64,000 nucleotides of DNA from Raphanus sativus (lineage: Eukaryota; Streptophyta; Magnoliopsida; Brassicales; Brassicaceae), in contig NW_026615406.1 of assembly GCF_000801105.2 (NCBI RefSeq), forward strand, positions 1 through 64,000. Reading direction: 5' to 3'. Both the position numbers and the translations under genes were made by a program. The notes under the pieces were generated by a model. That model did not search any database, was not told the origin of the DNA, and saw only the letters and a list, made by a program, of their open reading frames with translations. Positions within the stretch are counted from its first letter, which is position 1. Every line of letters begins with the position of its first letter. Of this stretch, positions 11,976 through 21,894 are shown one piece after another.

Positions 11976-12514
11976 TGTTAGAATTGAGAGAGTATTGGGA
12001 GATTTAGTGAGATTAAGTGAAGAATGACAAAGATAAACACAAGAATAAGTTTCTGGACAGATTGAAGAATAGGAAGAGAGAGAGTGACGAGTGTGAGAGA
12101 GAGTAACCAGAATAGGAGTTCTTTCTCCTTAATCTCATTAATCATCTTGCACATTACATATATAGAGAAACCAGAGAGAGAAGAGACAATGACACAAATA
12201 ATAAACAAAGGATTACATTATTTTAATCTGTCTGAAAGTGACAGAACCTAACAGCTCTCTTCTCCTCATTTTGAACATGTGACTCTTCTCAGTTTGAATC
12301 CAAACCTTACCAACTTCTCTCCAACGGTCATATTGGTGTCTGGATACTTTCTGGACGAGCTCAGCAGTTCCCTGCCTCTCAAGGCAAGTTAGGGCAGAGT
12401 TGGTTACTTGTGATCCAAGACTGTGTCTTCTCTCTCAAGTAACCGCAGCATATGATCTTCTCTTTGTCTTCTCTTGTCAATGCATATTCTTCTCTTTGGT
12501 TCTTCATCTCAATA
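11976..12514 (-). repeat. 3' LTR of copia E
   Basis: 539 bp. On + it starts TGTTAGAATTGAGAG and ends TTCATCTCAATA next to the purine tract. On the element strand the first bases are TATTG, so the canonical TG is TA here. A TATATA lies at 12159-12164. The middle of this LTR does not align well with 17124-17680. Confidence 0.82.
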
Positions 12515-12530
12515 CTCCCCCTCAAGCTTG
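12515..12530 (-). other. Polypurine tract of copia E
   Basis: CTCCCCCTCAAGCTTG on +, that is CAAGCTTGAGGGGGAG on the element strand, directly before the 3' LTR. It primes plus-strand cDNA in LTR elements. The adjoining CAAGCTTGAC forms a short inverted repeat. Confidence 0.85.
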
Positions 12531-12583
12531 ACTATAGGAACTTAGTCAAGATTGGAAAACATGAAGAACCTCCCTCATTAAAA

Positions 12584-12624
12584 CCTTAGTGTGCAAAACC
12601 CAGTGGGACAAAAACACACCAAGG
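12584..12624 (-). other. Conserved 3' stem-loop of copia E
   Basis: The arms CCTTAGTGTG (12584-12593) and CACACCAAGG (12615-12624) pair with one mismatch. The loop contains ACCCAGTGGGAC. The position is between the pol stop and the purine tract. Confidence 0.72.
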
Positions 12625-12655
12625 AAAAAGAGTAGAGGTCTCCATGTTAGGAGAG

Positions 12656-15600
12656 TCAGTGAGATGTGAGGTCTATGAGTCCCAACTTAGAGTGGATGAA
12701 CTCACAGACTTTGGTGCTTGCTGCCTTGGTGAAGATGTCAGCAAGCTGGTCTTCACTTCTTGTATAGCAGGGAAGAATGATTTGCTTCTCCACAGCATGT
12801 CTCACCTTGTGGCAGTCTACTTCAATGTGTTTGGTTCTTTCATGGAAGACTGAGTTGCTGGCAATGTGAATGGCAGCTTGGTTATCACAATGCATTGTGA
12901 TAGGTGTTGTGATCTCAATTCCCAAGTCTCCAAGCAACCCTTTTATCCAGATCAACTCGTTGGTAAGCTTTCTCATGGCTCTATACTCAGCTTCAGCACT
13001 TGAGCATGACACAACCTTCTGCTTCTTGCTCTTCCAAGTTACTAGATTGCCTCCAATAAATGTGCAGTAGCCTGTTGTTGATCTCCTATCAACTCTATCT
13101 CCTGCCCAATCAGCATCACAGTAGCCTACAATCTCTGTGCTTCCATTGCAAGCCATCCATACACCCTGACCAGGAGCTACTCTCAGATACCTCATGATCC
13201 TCTCCACCATGTTCCAATGGTGTATCTTAGGCGCCTGCATATGTTGGCTGACTTGGTTCACTGCGAAGCAAATGTCTGGCCTGGTAATGGTTAGATAGAT
13301 GAGCTTTCCCACCATCCTTCTATACTGCTTTACATCCTCATAAGGTTTGTCTTCAAACTCCCCCTTTCTGAGTACTTTGTAGCCTTCTTCAAGTGGTGTT
13401 TTGGCTGTTCTTCCTCCAAGGTTTCCTGCCTCATTTAAAAGATCAAGTGTGTACTTCCTTTGAGACAAGAAGAGCCCCTCTTTAGAGCGGCATACTTCAA
13501 TCCCAAGGAAGTACTTGAGTTCACCTAAATCTTTAATATCAAACACAGATTTGAGGAATACCTTGGTTTCTTTGATGCCTTCTTTGTCACTGCCTGTGAT
13601 GATTATATCATCCACATAAATCAAGATGACTACAATTCCTCTTGGACCGGAGAGAGTAAACAAGGTGTGATCAGCTTCTGATTTCCTGAATCCTCTCCCA
13701 TTCAGTGTGGTGCTCAGCTTGTGGTACCATGCTCTAGGAGATTGCTTCAGCCCATAAATTGCTTTCTTGAGTCTGAGAACATTTCCAGGCTTTACCAGTT
13801 TCTCTAAACCAGGAGGAGGATGCATGTACACTTCATCTTCTAACTCTCCTTGAAGAAAAGCATTCTTGACATCCATCTGCCACAATTCCCATTCCAAGTT
13901 TGTTGCCAGAGATAAGATGATCCGGATTGTATGTAGCTTGGCCACTGGTGCAAATGTGTCTACATAGTCCTCTCCATATGTCTGAGTAAACCCTCTTGCA
14001 ACCAGCCTTGTTTTACACCTCTCCACCTTGCCATTAGGAAGAAACTTGATTGTAAACACCCACTTGCTTGTCACAGCTTTCTTTCCTCTTGGGAGTTCAC
14101 TTTCAAACCATGTATCATTGACTATCATGGCATTGATCTCAGCTTCAACTGATTTTCTCCATACCTCAAGCTCCATTGCTTCTGCGTATGATCTTGGTAC
14201 ATACGCTTCATCTAACCCAACTATGAAAGCTTGATGTTCAGATGGAAATTGCGCAAAGGAGCATACTGCGGATATGGGATGGGCTACTGCTTGACTGTTG
14301 AAGTAGACTCTTGAGCTTGTCCAAGTAGAAGGATCCTTCCTTATCCTTGTACTTCTTCTCAGTGTTTGGACCTGATCTTCTTGCTGCTCTTCTTCCTCAT
14401 GAACTTGGGCAGTGTCTTGTTCTTGTACACTATCCTGATCAGTGTCTTGTTCTTGTACACTCTCCTGATCATGAACATCTGAACCTTGTTGTTGTACTGG
14501 TTCTTGTTCATTGCCCCCTTCAGGATCAGGATGAGTGACCTCTTCATTCACTTGAGCAGGCTCTTGATGAGGGGAAGCAGCTCTGGTTGTTTCCGTGGGG
14601 TTTGATAGGCTGATTCCAAGGCTCTCCATAATAATTCTCAGATTATTAGCCTTGTCTGATGCTTGAGACAGATCTTTGAGCTCCTCCCAATTCTTCTCAG
14701 CATAAAAGCCTTTGTCCTCCATAAACTTGACATCTCTGGACACAAGCACTTTTCTTGTTTCAGGATTGTAGCACTTGTATCCCTTCTGTGTAGATGAGTA
14801 TCCAATAAAAATGCACTTCTTGCTTTTAGCTTCTAGCTTATTCCTTAGCTCTCCTGGTACCAGCACAAAGCAGGCGCATCCAAACACTCTGAGATGATGG
14901 ATTGATGGTCTGGTCTTGTTCAGCACTTCATAAGGTGAAGTATCTTTCAACACCTTGGTGGGAATCCTGTTGATTAGGTAGCATGCTGTCACCACAGCAT
15001 CACTCCAGAATCTCTTAGGAACATTTGCATGAAACATCATTGACCTTGCAACCTCCATCAGATGCCTATTCTTTCTCTCAGCAACTCCATTCTGCTGAGG
15101 AGTATAAGGGCAGCTTGTTTGGTGAACTATGCCATGTTTTGCCAAGTGATTCTTGAAAGCATTGCTTGTATATTCACCTCCATTGTCTGATCTTAGTACC
15201 TTCACATTAGCTTTAAAGTGGTTAGCAACATAAGATTGAAAGTTCATAAAAGCTTCTAACACACGATCCTTAGATGGAAGCAATGTAATCCAAGTGTATT
15301 TTGATTTCTCATCTATAAAGGTGACAAAATACTTGTGATTATCTCTAGATAGACATGGAGAGGTCCAAACATCAGAATGAATTAAATCAAAACATTTTTC
15401 ATAGATTGTCACTGATGTTGGAAAAACAGATTTGCAATGCTTTCCTAAGATGCATGCTTCACATCCTAGATGATCAAATGAAATATTAGGCATCATAAGT
15501 TCTAGTGCTCGTGAGTGTGGGTGACCTAATCTAGCATGCCAAGTAGTGCTATCACATGAATTAGTACTGGTCATGCAAAGAGGAGTATAAGAAGAGGGAT

Positions 15601-16378
15601 AAGAAAGCTTAGTCTTTTGGAGATGGTATAAATTTCCTATGCTGCTTCCCTCTCCAATCACCTTTCCTGTCTTAAGATCCTGAAACTCAACCTCATTTGG
15701 TCTAAACACCACCTGACAATTCAAGTCAACCGTGGCCTTTTTCACAGAGAGAAGGTTAGTAGCAAAGCTAGGCATATAGAAGGCAGTGGAATCTTTATCA
15801 AATAGCTTGAGATTTCCTATTCCTTCTATCTTTACCATATCTCCATTAGCTATTTTTACATTCCCTAAGGCAGGCCTAATATCACTAATTAGATTCCTAT
15901 CACTAATCATATGATGACTAGCTCCTGAATCTATTATGATAGGCTTAGGGACAAGGGAATGTGTACCAGACTGCTTTGCGGAGATAATGGCTTTTGCTGC
16001 TTGGATCAGTGGCTCAATATCACTTAATTTGATTGGGCCATCCTTGATCATTGCAAACTGATCACTGGTGAAGGCTGAGTACATAGATAAACCTTTCACA
16101 GCTTGCTGCTCCATGACTTTACTGGAGTCAGTCATGCTTGACTTGATCTTCTCATGTCTCTGCCTCTTCTTGATCTTGAAATATTTTCTTAGCTTCTTTT
16201 TATGTCTCTTCTTATCACGCATACTCCTCTCAGGAACAGCTTCCTCCCTTTCCTCTTTGAAGAGATAGTGTGCTCCATGTTTCCTTTGGATCAGGCCGCA
16301 CACATCATCAAGGCTTGGTAAGCTCTCTCCTCTTAGGATATGCTTGATTAGAGAGTTGTAGTGTGGATTCAGGCAAGG
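12656..16378 (-). pseudogene. Copia E pol: gag tail, protease, integrase, RT, RNase H
   Basis: A long open frame (1215 codons at 12656-16303, open further upstream to about 16378). Order: gag tail (GLIQRKHGAHYLF), a very basic stretch (DKKRHKKKLRKYFKIKKR) where relatives have a CCHC knuckle, and protease (IIIDSGASHHM). Integrase follows, with a zinc domain (HARLGHPHS..CEACILGKHC) and core D at IHSDVW, D at RSDNGGEY and E in QQNGVAERKNR. Then RT (WQMDVKNAFLQGEL, YVDDIIITG) and RNase H (CDADWAGDRVDRRST, SSAEAEYRAM, DNQAAIHIA). The frame ends at IDLTSH. One missing base near 16378 separates it from gag; the M at 16303 is a GTG and not a real start. The enzymes look intact, but the polyprotein would stop after gag's first 172 residues. 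Confidence 0.85.
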
Positions 16379-16887
16379 AGTAGACTAAAGACTCTGTCTT
16401 GCTCTTGTCTTTCTCTTAGAACTTCAGGATCTACTGAACTTGGTCTCAATGTATCAAGTTCTGCCCATAAGTTTCTGAACACGCCAAAGAATTGAGTAAA
16501 CTCCATCTCCTCTTGGCTCAGGTTGTTGATGAGCTGTTTGACCTCAAAGACCCGGCTCAGGTTAGAGTTGCTTCCATATGCTTCTTGTAGACTCTCCCAC
16601 AACTCCTTGGCGCTTGCACAGTGTGTGTGAGCATCCAGGATTGATGCTGAGAGAGAATTCTGAATGATCTCAAGTGTTAACAGGTCTTCTTGACCCCACT
16701 TGTCTTCATTCTTCAGACCATTCGCCTGACTATCCTCTCGGGTCATCTTCTCTGAAGCTTCAGCCTTCATGATATGGCTGTCCCAAAGTCCATGACCTCC
16801 CAAGGTAACTCTGGCCATTCCAGACCATACCAAGTAGTTAGACCCCTCTAGTGTTACAGGAATCAAGCTTCTTCTTTCTATTTCCAT
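16369..16887 (-). pseudogene. Copia E gag, N-terminal part
   Basis: 172 codons from the ATG at 16887 (MEIERRSLIPVTLEGSNYLVW), matching the start of gag in copia C (KVSIPVTLTGVNYLLWSRL). It forms the virus-like particle capsid in this family. The conserved blocks SLSASILDAHTHC, AKELWESLQEAYG and NLSRVFEVKQ are visible. The frame ends at DRVFSLLLA. C and G continue with L(T)xNP here, and E continues that text in the next frame (LNPHYNSLIKHILRG), so this is a one-base loss, not a true end. The leader at 16888-17111 shows nothing else. Confidence 0.83.
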
Positions 16888-17111
16888 GGTTCAATTTCTT
16901 TTACCCACTGGATAATAGACTTGGAGAAAGCAATGTAAGAAACTCTCAAGAATAGTTTTAAGAACTCTCAAGAACAGTTTCAAGAAACTTTGCTATTTTT
17001 GGTAATTTCTGGAAATAGGATGAAGAACACCTCAAGAACAAGATGAACTTTGCCAAAAATAGAAATAAACACAGAGAAATGCGGAAGAGATTTAGGTTTC
17101 AAGAGCTTGTG

Positions 17112-17123
17112 GCTCTGATACCA
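17112..17123 (-). other. Primer-binding site of copia E
   Basis: GCTCTGATACCA on +, TGGTATCAGAGC on the element strand, immediately next to the 5' LTR. Initiator tRNA-Met type. Confidence 0.92.
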
Positions 17124-17680
17124 TGTTAGAATTGAGAGAGTATTGGGAGATTAAGTGAGATTAAGTGAAGAATGACAGAGATGAACACAAGAATAGGTTT
17201 CTGGATAGATTGAAGAATAGAAGAGAGAGTGACGAGTTTGTGAGAGAGAGTAACCAGAATAGGAGTTCTTTCTCCTTAGTTTATTCATCTTGACATTGCA
17301 AGGTTTTAAATAGATACATCAAAGAGAGAGAGTGATCAGTGAAATAAAGAATAAACAAAGAGAGCTGAATAAACAATGTTGTCTCTGTCCTAGGTGATAG
17401 TGACAGTACCTAACAGCTATTTTCTCACTCAGATCATGTGACTCTTCCACTTGCAGCTTCAAACTCGTCCATACATCACTCCAACGGTCTTCTCTTCTTC
17501 TGTGACCAATGTGGGCGTGTGAGAGCTTGTCTTGTCCTCCAAGACAAGTTAGGTTTGCTGTTGGTGCCTTGAGACCCAAGTCTGTACGGAATGCCTTGTT
17601 CTTCAAGTCTCTGAGTTTCTTCTTCTCTTTATTTCATTCTGGTCAGTGTCTTTTCTTCTCTTTGGTTCTTCATCTCAATA
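17124..17680 (-). repeat. 5' LTR of copia E
   Basis: 557 bp, with the same terminal blocks as 11976-12514 (TGTTAGAATTGAGAG start, TTTGGTTCTTCATCTCAATA end). The centre is different: 17290-17640 aligns only in short blocks such as CCAACGGTC and CATGTGACTCTTC. It is the other half of a mismatched LTR pair. Confidence 0.82.
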
Positions 17681-20564
17681 AGCACATGAAGCAAGAGCTC
17701 AAGAGCATCCAGCTTCTAGTTCCATGCGCATGGGAGATGATGGGAGAGCCTTGGTCTCTACAATCCACACTGGTGGTTCCACCTCTCACGCCATGTCTCA
17801 GCCATCCCCTGAGGATGCATTCATCAGGAAGTCAGACATTGAGGCCTTGATCAAAGCCCTCAATGCAAATTCTGGTAACCAAAGTATTAATGCTTTAAAT
17901 TCTATTCACACTGCATCTCACACTGCTAGGCCATTAATCATTGATTCAGGAGCTTCTCATCATATGATTAGGGATGCTAAATTGATCAGTGATATTAAAC
18001 CAGCCCTAGGAAGTGTTGTGATAGCAAATGGTGATAGAATTCCCATAGAAGGAGTAGGAAATCTGAATCTGTTTAATAAAGAATCTCAAGCCTTTTATAT
18101 GCCAACCTTTGCTTCTAATCTTTTATCTGTGAAAAGAGCCACTAATGATTTACATTGCAAGGTTATTTTCAGTCCTAATGATGTGTGCTTTCAGGATATT
18201 AAGACCAGTAAGATGCTGGGCAAAGGTGTGAGCAAGGGAGAGCTATACTTTCTTGAAGATACCAAGCCTAGATCAGATTCCTCTTATGCTTTTAATTCTG
18301 CTTCTGTTTTAGCTAATGAGGTGTTATGGCATGCTAGATTAGGCCATCCTCATTCTCATGCTTTAAAATTGATGTTACCTAATCTGTCTTTGCAAAATGA
18401 AACTTGTGAGGCTTGTATTCTTGGTAAACATCATAAATCTGTTTTTCCTTCATCAATGACTATTTATGAGAATTGTTTTGATCTTGTTCACTCTGATGTG
18501 TGGACTGCACCTTGTGTTTCTAGAGAAAACCATAAATATTTTGTGACTTTCATAGATGAAAAATCAAAATATACTTGGCTTACTCTGATCACAAGTAAAG
18601 ATAGAGTTTTAGAAGCTTTTATTAACTTCCAAAACTATGTCACTAACCATTTCAATTCCAAGATCAAAATTTTTAGGTCAGATAATGGAGGAGAATACAC
18701 TGGCCATGCTTTCAAACAACACTTAGCAAAACATGGAATTATACACCAGACAAGCTGCCCATACACACCACAACAAAATGGAGTGGCTGAGAGGAAAAAT
18801 CGCCATCTCATGGAGGTTGCAAGGAGCATGATGTTTCACTCCAATGTACCTAAAAGATTTTGGGGAGATGCTGTTGTGACCGCATGCTATCTTATCAACA
18901 GAGTCCCCACCAAAGTCCTTAAAGATATCTCACCATTTCAGGTATTAAACAAGACTAAACCCCCTATTGATCACTTACGTGTGTTTGGTTGTGTGTGCTA
19001 TGTCTTGGTACCAGGTGAGAAGAGAAACAAGCTTGATCCCAAGAGTATCAAAGCTATGTTTATAGGATACTCTCACACCCAGAAAGGATACAAGTGCTAT
19101 GCACCAGATTCAAGAAGGGTAATGGTCTCAAGGGATGTGCAGTTTGTAGAATCAAAGGGTTACTATGATGAGAAGAGCTGGGAAAGCCTTAGGGATCTCT
19201 CACAAGGACCATCTGATAGAGCAAACAACCTGAGAACCATTATGGAGAGTTTGGGAATCAGCCTACCTCAAAGTAGTGTGGCGCCAGTACCAGCACCATC
19301 AGCATCTACACCAGCTGCTGAGCATGATGATGAATCAGAACCAGTACCAGTTGTGGAGCCAGTCCATCTTGATCCTGAGGGAGGCAGTGAGCATGAATCA
19401 ACACCAGAACATGATTCAGCATCAACACATGATCAAGATGGAGCAGAATCTGATGGTGATCAAGGTCAGGAAGAAGCAGTGGTAGAAGAGCAGATTCAAC
19501 CATTGAGAAGAAGCACTAGGGTGAGGAAGGATCCATCAAACTGGACCAGCACTAGAGTGTACTTCAACTCCAATGCAGTGGCTCATCCTACTCAAGCAGT
19601 CTGCTCCTTGGCATACTTTCCAGAAGAACATGTGGCGTTTATCACCCACCTAGATGAAGCTTACATACCAAAGACCTATGAGGAAGCAATGGCACTGGAT
19701 GAGTGGAGAGAATCAGTGGGAGATGAGATAGGAGCTATGATCAAGAATGATACATGGTTTGAAACTCAACTTCCAAAAGGCAAGAAGGCAGTAACAAGTC
19801 GCCTACTCTTCACTATCAAGTACAAAGCAAATGGACAACCAGAAAGGAAGAAGACAAGGCTGGTTGCAAGAGGGTACACTCAAGTCTATGGAGAAGACTA
19901 TTTGGATACATTTGCACCAGTGGCTAAGCTTCACACCATAAGAGTTGTTCTCTCCTTGGCTGTTAACTTGGAATGGGATCTCTGGCAAATGGATGTCAAG
20001 AATGCATTTCTTCAAGGAGAATTAGAAGATGAAGTCTACATGAGGCCACCACCAGGAATGGAAGACATGGTCAAACCAGGAAATGTACTTAGATTGAAGA
20101 AGGCAATCTATGGATTGAAGCAATCACCAAGAGCCTGGTATCACAAGCTTAGCACAACCCTTAATGGAAGAGGGTTTGTGAAATCAGAATCTGACCATAC
20201 TCTCTTCACTCTCACCAGCAAGCAAGGCATTGTTGTAATCCTCATCTATGTTGATGATATTATCATCACTGGCAGCAACAAGGAAGGTATAATCTCAACT
20301 AAAGCTTTTCTTAAATCCTCATTTGATATTAAAGATTTGGGAGAGCTTAAGTACTTCCTTGGGATAGAAATATGCCGCTCTAAAGAGGGGCTCTTCTTAT
20401 GCCAAAGGAAGTACACACTTGATCTTTTAAATGAGGCAGGAGAGCTTGGTGGAAGAGTAGCCAAGACACCACTTGAAGAGGGTTACAAGATATTGCGTGA
20501 GGGGGAGTTTGAAGATACACCATTTGGAGACTTCAAACTCTATAGAAGAATGGTGGGAAGCTGA
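17681..20564 (+). pseudogene. Copia F pol, first part: protease, integrase, RT, start of RNase H region
   Basis: The frame is already open at 17681 (gag tail HEARAQEHPASSS). The first ATG, at 17724, is internal to gag and not a native start. Protease is at LIIDSGASHHM. Integrase follows, with HARLGHPHSHALKL..CEACILGKHHK, D at VHSDVW, D at RSDNGGEY and E in NGVAERKNR. Then comes an acidic linker (SEHESTPEHDSASTHDQDG). RT has WQMDVKNAFLQGEL and YVDDIIITG. The frame ends at YRRMVGS with TGA at 20562-20564. Relatives read RRMVGKLIYLTITRPD, so one A is missing from a GGGAAA run near 20557. The rest continues in another frame. Confidence 0.86.
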
Positions 20565-21208
20565 TCTATCTCACCATCACAAGACCAGACATTTGTTTTG
20601 CTGTCAACCAAGTGAGCCAGCATATGCAAGCACCAAAGGTTCATCATTGGAACATGGTGGAGAGGATCTTGAGATACCTAAGGGAGGCTCCTGGTCAAGG
20701 TGTTTGGATGGGGTGCAACAAGAGCACAGAGATTGTAGGATATTGTGATGCAGATTGGGCTGGTGATAGGGTGGACAGGAGGTCTACTACTGGCTATTGC
20801 ACCTTCATAGGAGGCAATCTGGTCACTTGGAAAAGCAAGAAACAGAAGGTGGTATCATGTTCAAGTGCTGAGGCAGAGTATAGAGCAATGAGGAAGCTTA
20901 CTAGTGAGCTCATTTGGATCAGAAACCTGCTAAGAGATTTGGGCATTGAGACAACAACACCAATCACAATGCACTGTGATAACCAGGCAGCCATTCATAT
21001 AGCTTCAAACTCAGTGTTCCATGAGAGGACAAAGCATATTGAAGTGGATTGCCACAAGGTTAGACAAGCAGTGGAGCAGAAGATAATTTTACCTTGCTAC
21101 ACTAGAAGTGAAGACCAGCTAGCTGACATCTTCACCAAGGGAGCAAGCAACCGTGTCTGTGAGTCCATTCATCCAAGATTGGGACTCATAGACTTGGCCA
21201 GATCATGA
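20556..21208 (+). pseudogene. Copia F pol, C-terminal part: RNase H
   Basis: After the one-base loss near 20557 the coding text resumes with GKLIYLTITRPDICFAVNQ and continues to the normal end (LGLIDLARS, stop at 21208). It contains the RNase H blocks CDADWAGDRVDRR, SSAEAEYRAM, DNQAAIHIA and HIEVDCHKVR, and the usual terminal EDQLADIFTK. RNase H removes the RNA template after cDNA synthesis. Apart from the frameshift the text looks intact. Confidence 0.85.
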
Positions 21209-21240
21209 TCTCCTTAAGTCATGGAACATCTACTCTTTTT

Positions 21241-21283
21241 CCTCTTGTGTGTTTTTGTCCCATTGGGTTTTTCACACAAAAGG
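21241..21283 (+). other. Conserved 3' stem-loop of copia F
   Basis: The arms CCTCTTGTGTG (21241-21251) and CACACAAAAGG (21273-21283) pair with one mismatch. The loop is TTTTTGTCCCATTGGGTTTTT. It lies 30-75 bases after the pol stop. Confidence 0.75.
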
Positions 21284-21335
21284 TTTTAATGAGGGATGTC
21301 TTCATGATTTCCAAGCTTACCATACTGTATGGCTA

Positions 21336-21349
21336 AGCTTGAGGGGGAG
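21336..21349 (+). other. Polypurine tract of copia F
   Basis: AGCTTGAGGGGGAG immediately before the 3' LTR. Confidence 0.85.
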
Positions 21350-21894
21350 TATTGACAATGGACATCAGACATAAGAAGAAGAAACACAAGACCAAGAGGA
21401 GAAGAATATCTACACTTGGGCGCATTATTTGTAACTCAGTCCATACAAGAGTATGGAATGGCTTGATGTGCAAGGCAACCATATGTGACCCAACAAGACG
21501 TGAAATGCAAGGCACAAAGTGAGGTTGACGAGTTTAAAACACAAAGAAACTTGTGTAGACCGTTGAAGAAAGGAGACAAAAGTGGAGGAATTAATTATAG
21601 TATTGTTCACATGTTCCGTTTGAGGCTTGGAACCGTTTAGGTCCTGTCGCTTTCCACAACCAGCAGCCTTCTTTGTTTATCATTTTCCTTGTTAATATCT
21701 AGCTTAGTTTATTCTGTTTATTATGAGGCAACTTGCCTATATAATGTTGTAACCAATCTTATTATTAAGTTAAGGAAATACAATCCATTTCTTATCTCTC
21801 TCTCTCTTTGGCGACAGCCATACTCTCTCTCTTTCTCTTATCTCTTTGCTACACTTTCATCTCTGTTCATCACTTGGATTCTTATTTTCTTACA
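21350..21894 (+). repeat. 3' LTR of copia F
   Basis: About 545 bp from TATTGACAATGGACATC to TTTTCTTACA, where satellite begins. Its start (TATTG) and the preceding purine tract are of the same kind as E, but the body is different. A TATA box (TATATAA) lies at 21738-21744, followed by CT-rich sequence. No partner LTR exists in the window, so the ends are set by the purine tract and the satellite junction. Confidence 0.82.

Larger units (their letters stand above)
11976..17680 (-). mobile_element. Ty1/copia LTR retrotransposon E, apparently recombinant
   Basis: A copia element in reverse: 5' LTR at 17124-17680, primer site at 17112-17123, gag at 16369-16887, rest of pol at 12656-16378, purine tract at 12515-12524 and 3' LTR at 11976-12514. 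The order integrase, RT, RNase H defines Ty1/copia. The two LTRs share only their ends and scattered blocks. The flanks (TAGAA before, AGCAC after) are not a target duplication. The left flank is satellite; the right flank is the gag tail of copia F. Both facts suggest recombination between two elements. Confidence 0.85.
17681..21894 (+). mobile_element. Ty1/copia element F, 5'-truncated
   Basis: It starts abruptly at the edge of copia E inside the gag tail and runs through protease, integrase, RT and RNase H to a 3' LTR at 21350-21894. The 5' LTR, primer site and most of gag are missing. The 3' LTR abuts satellite array 2 at GATATCCCAC, so F had inserted into the satellite. The left target duplication is lost with the 5' end. 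It cannot move by itself. Confidence 0.87.
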
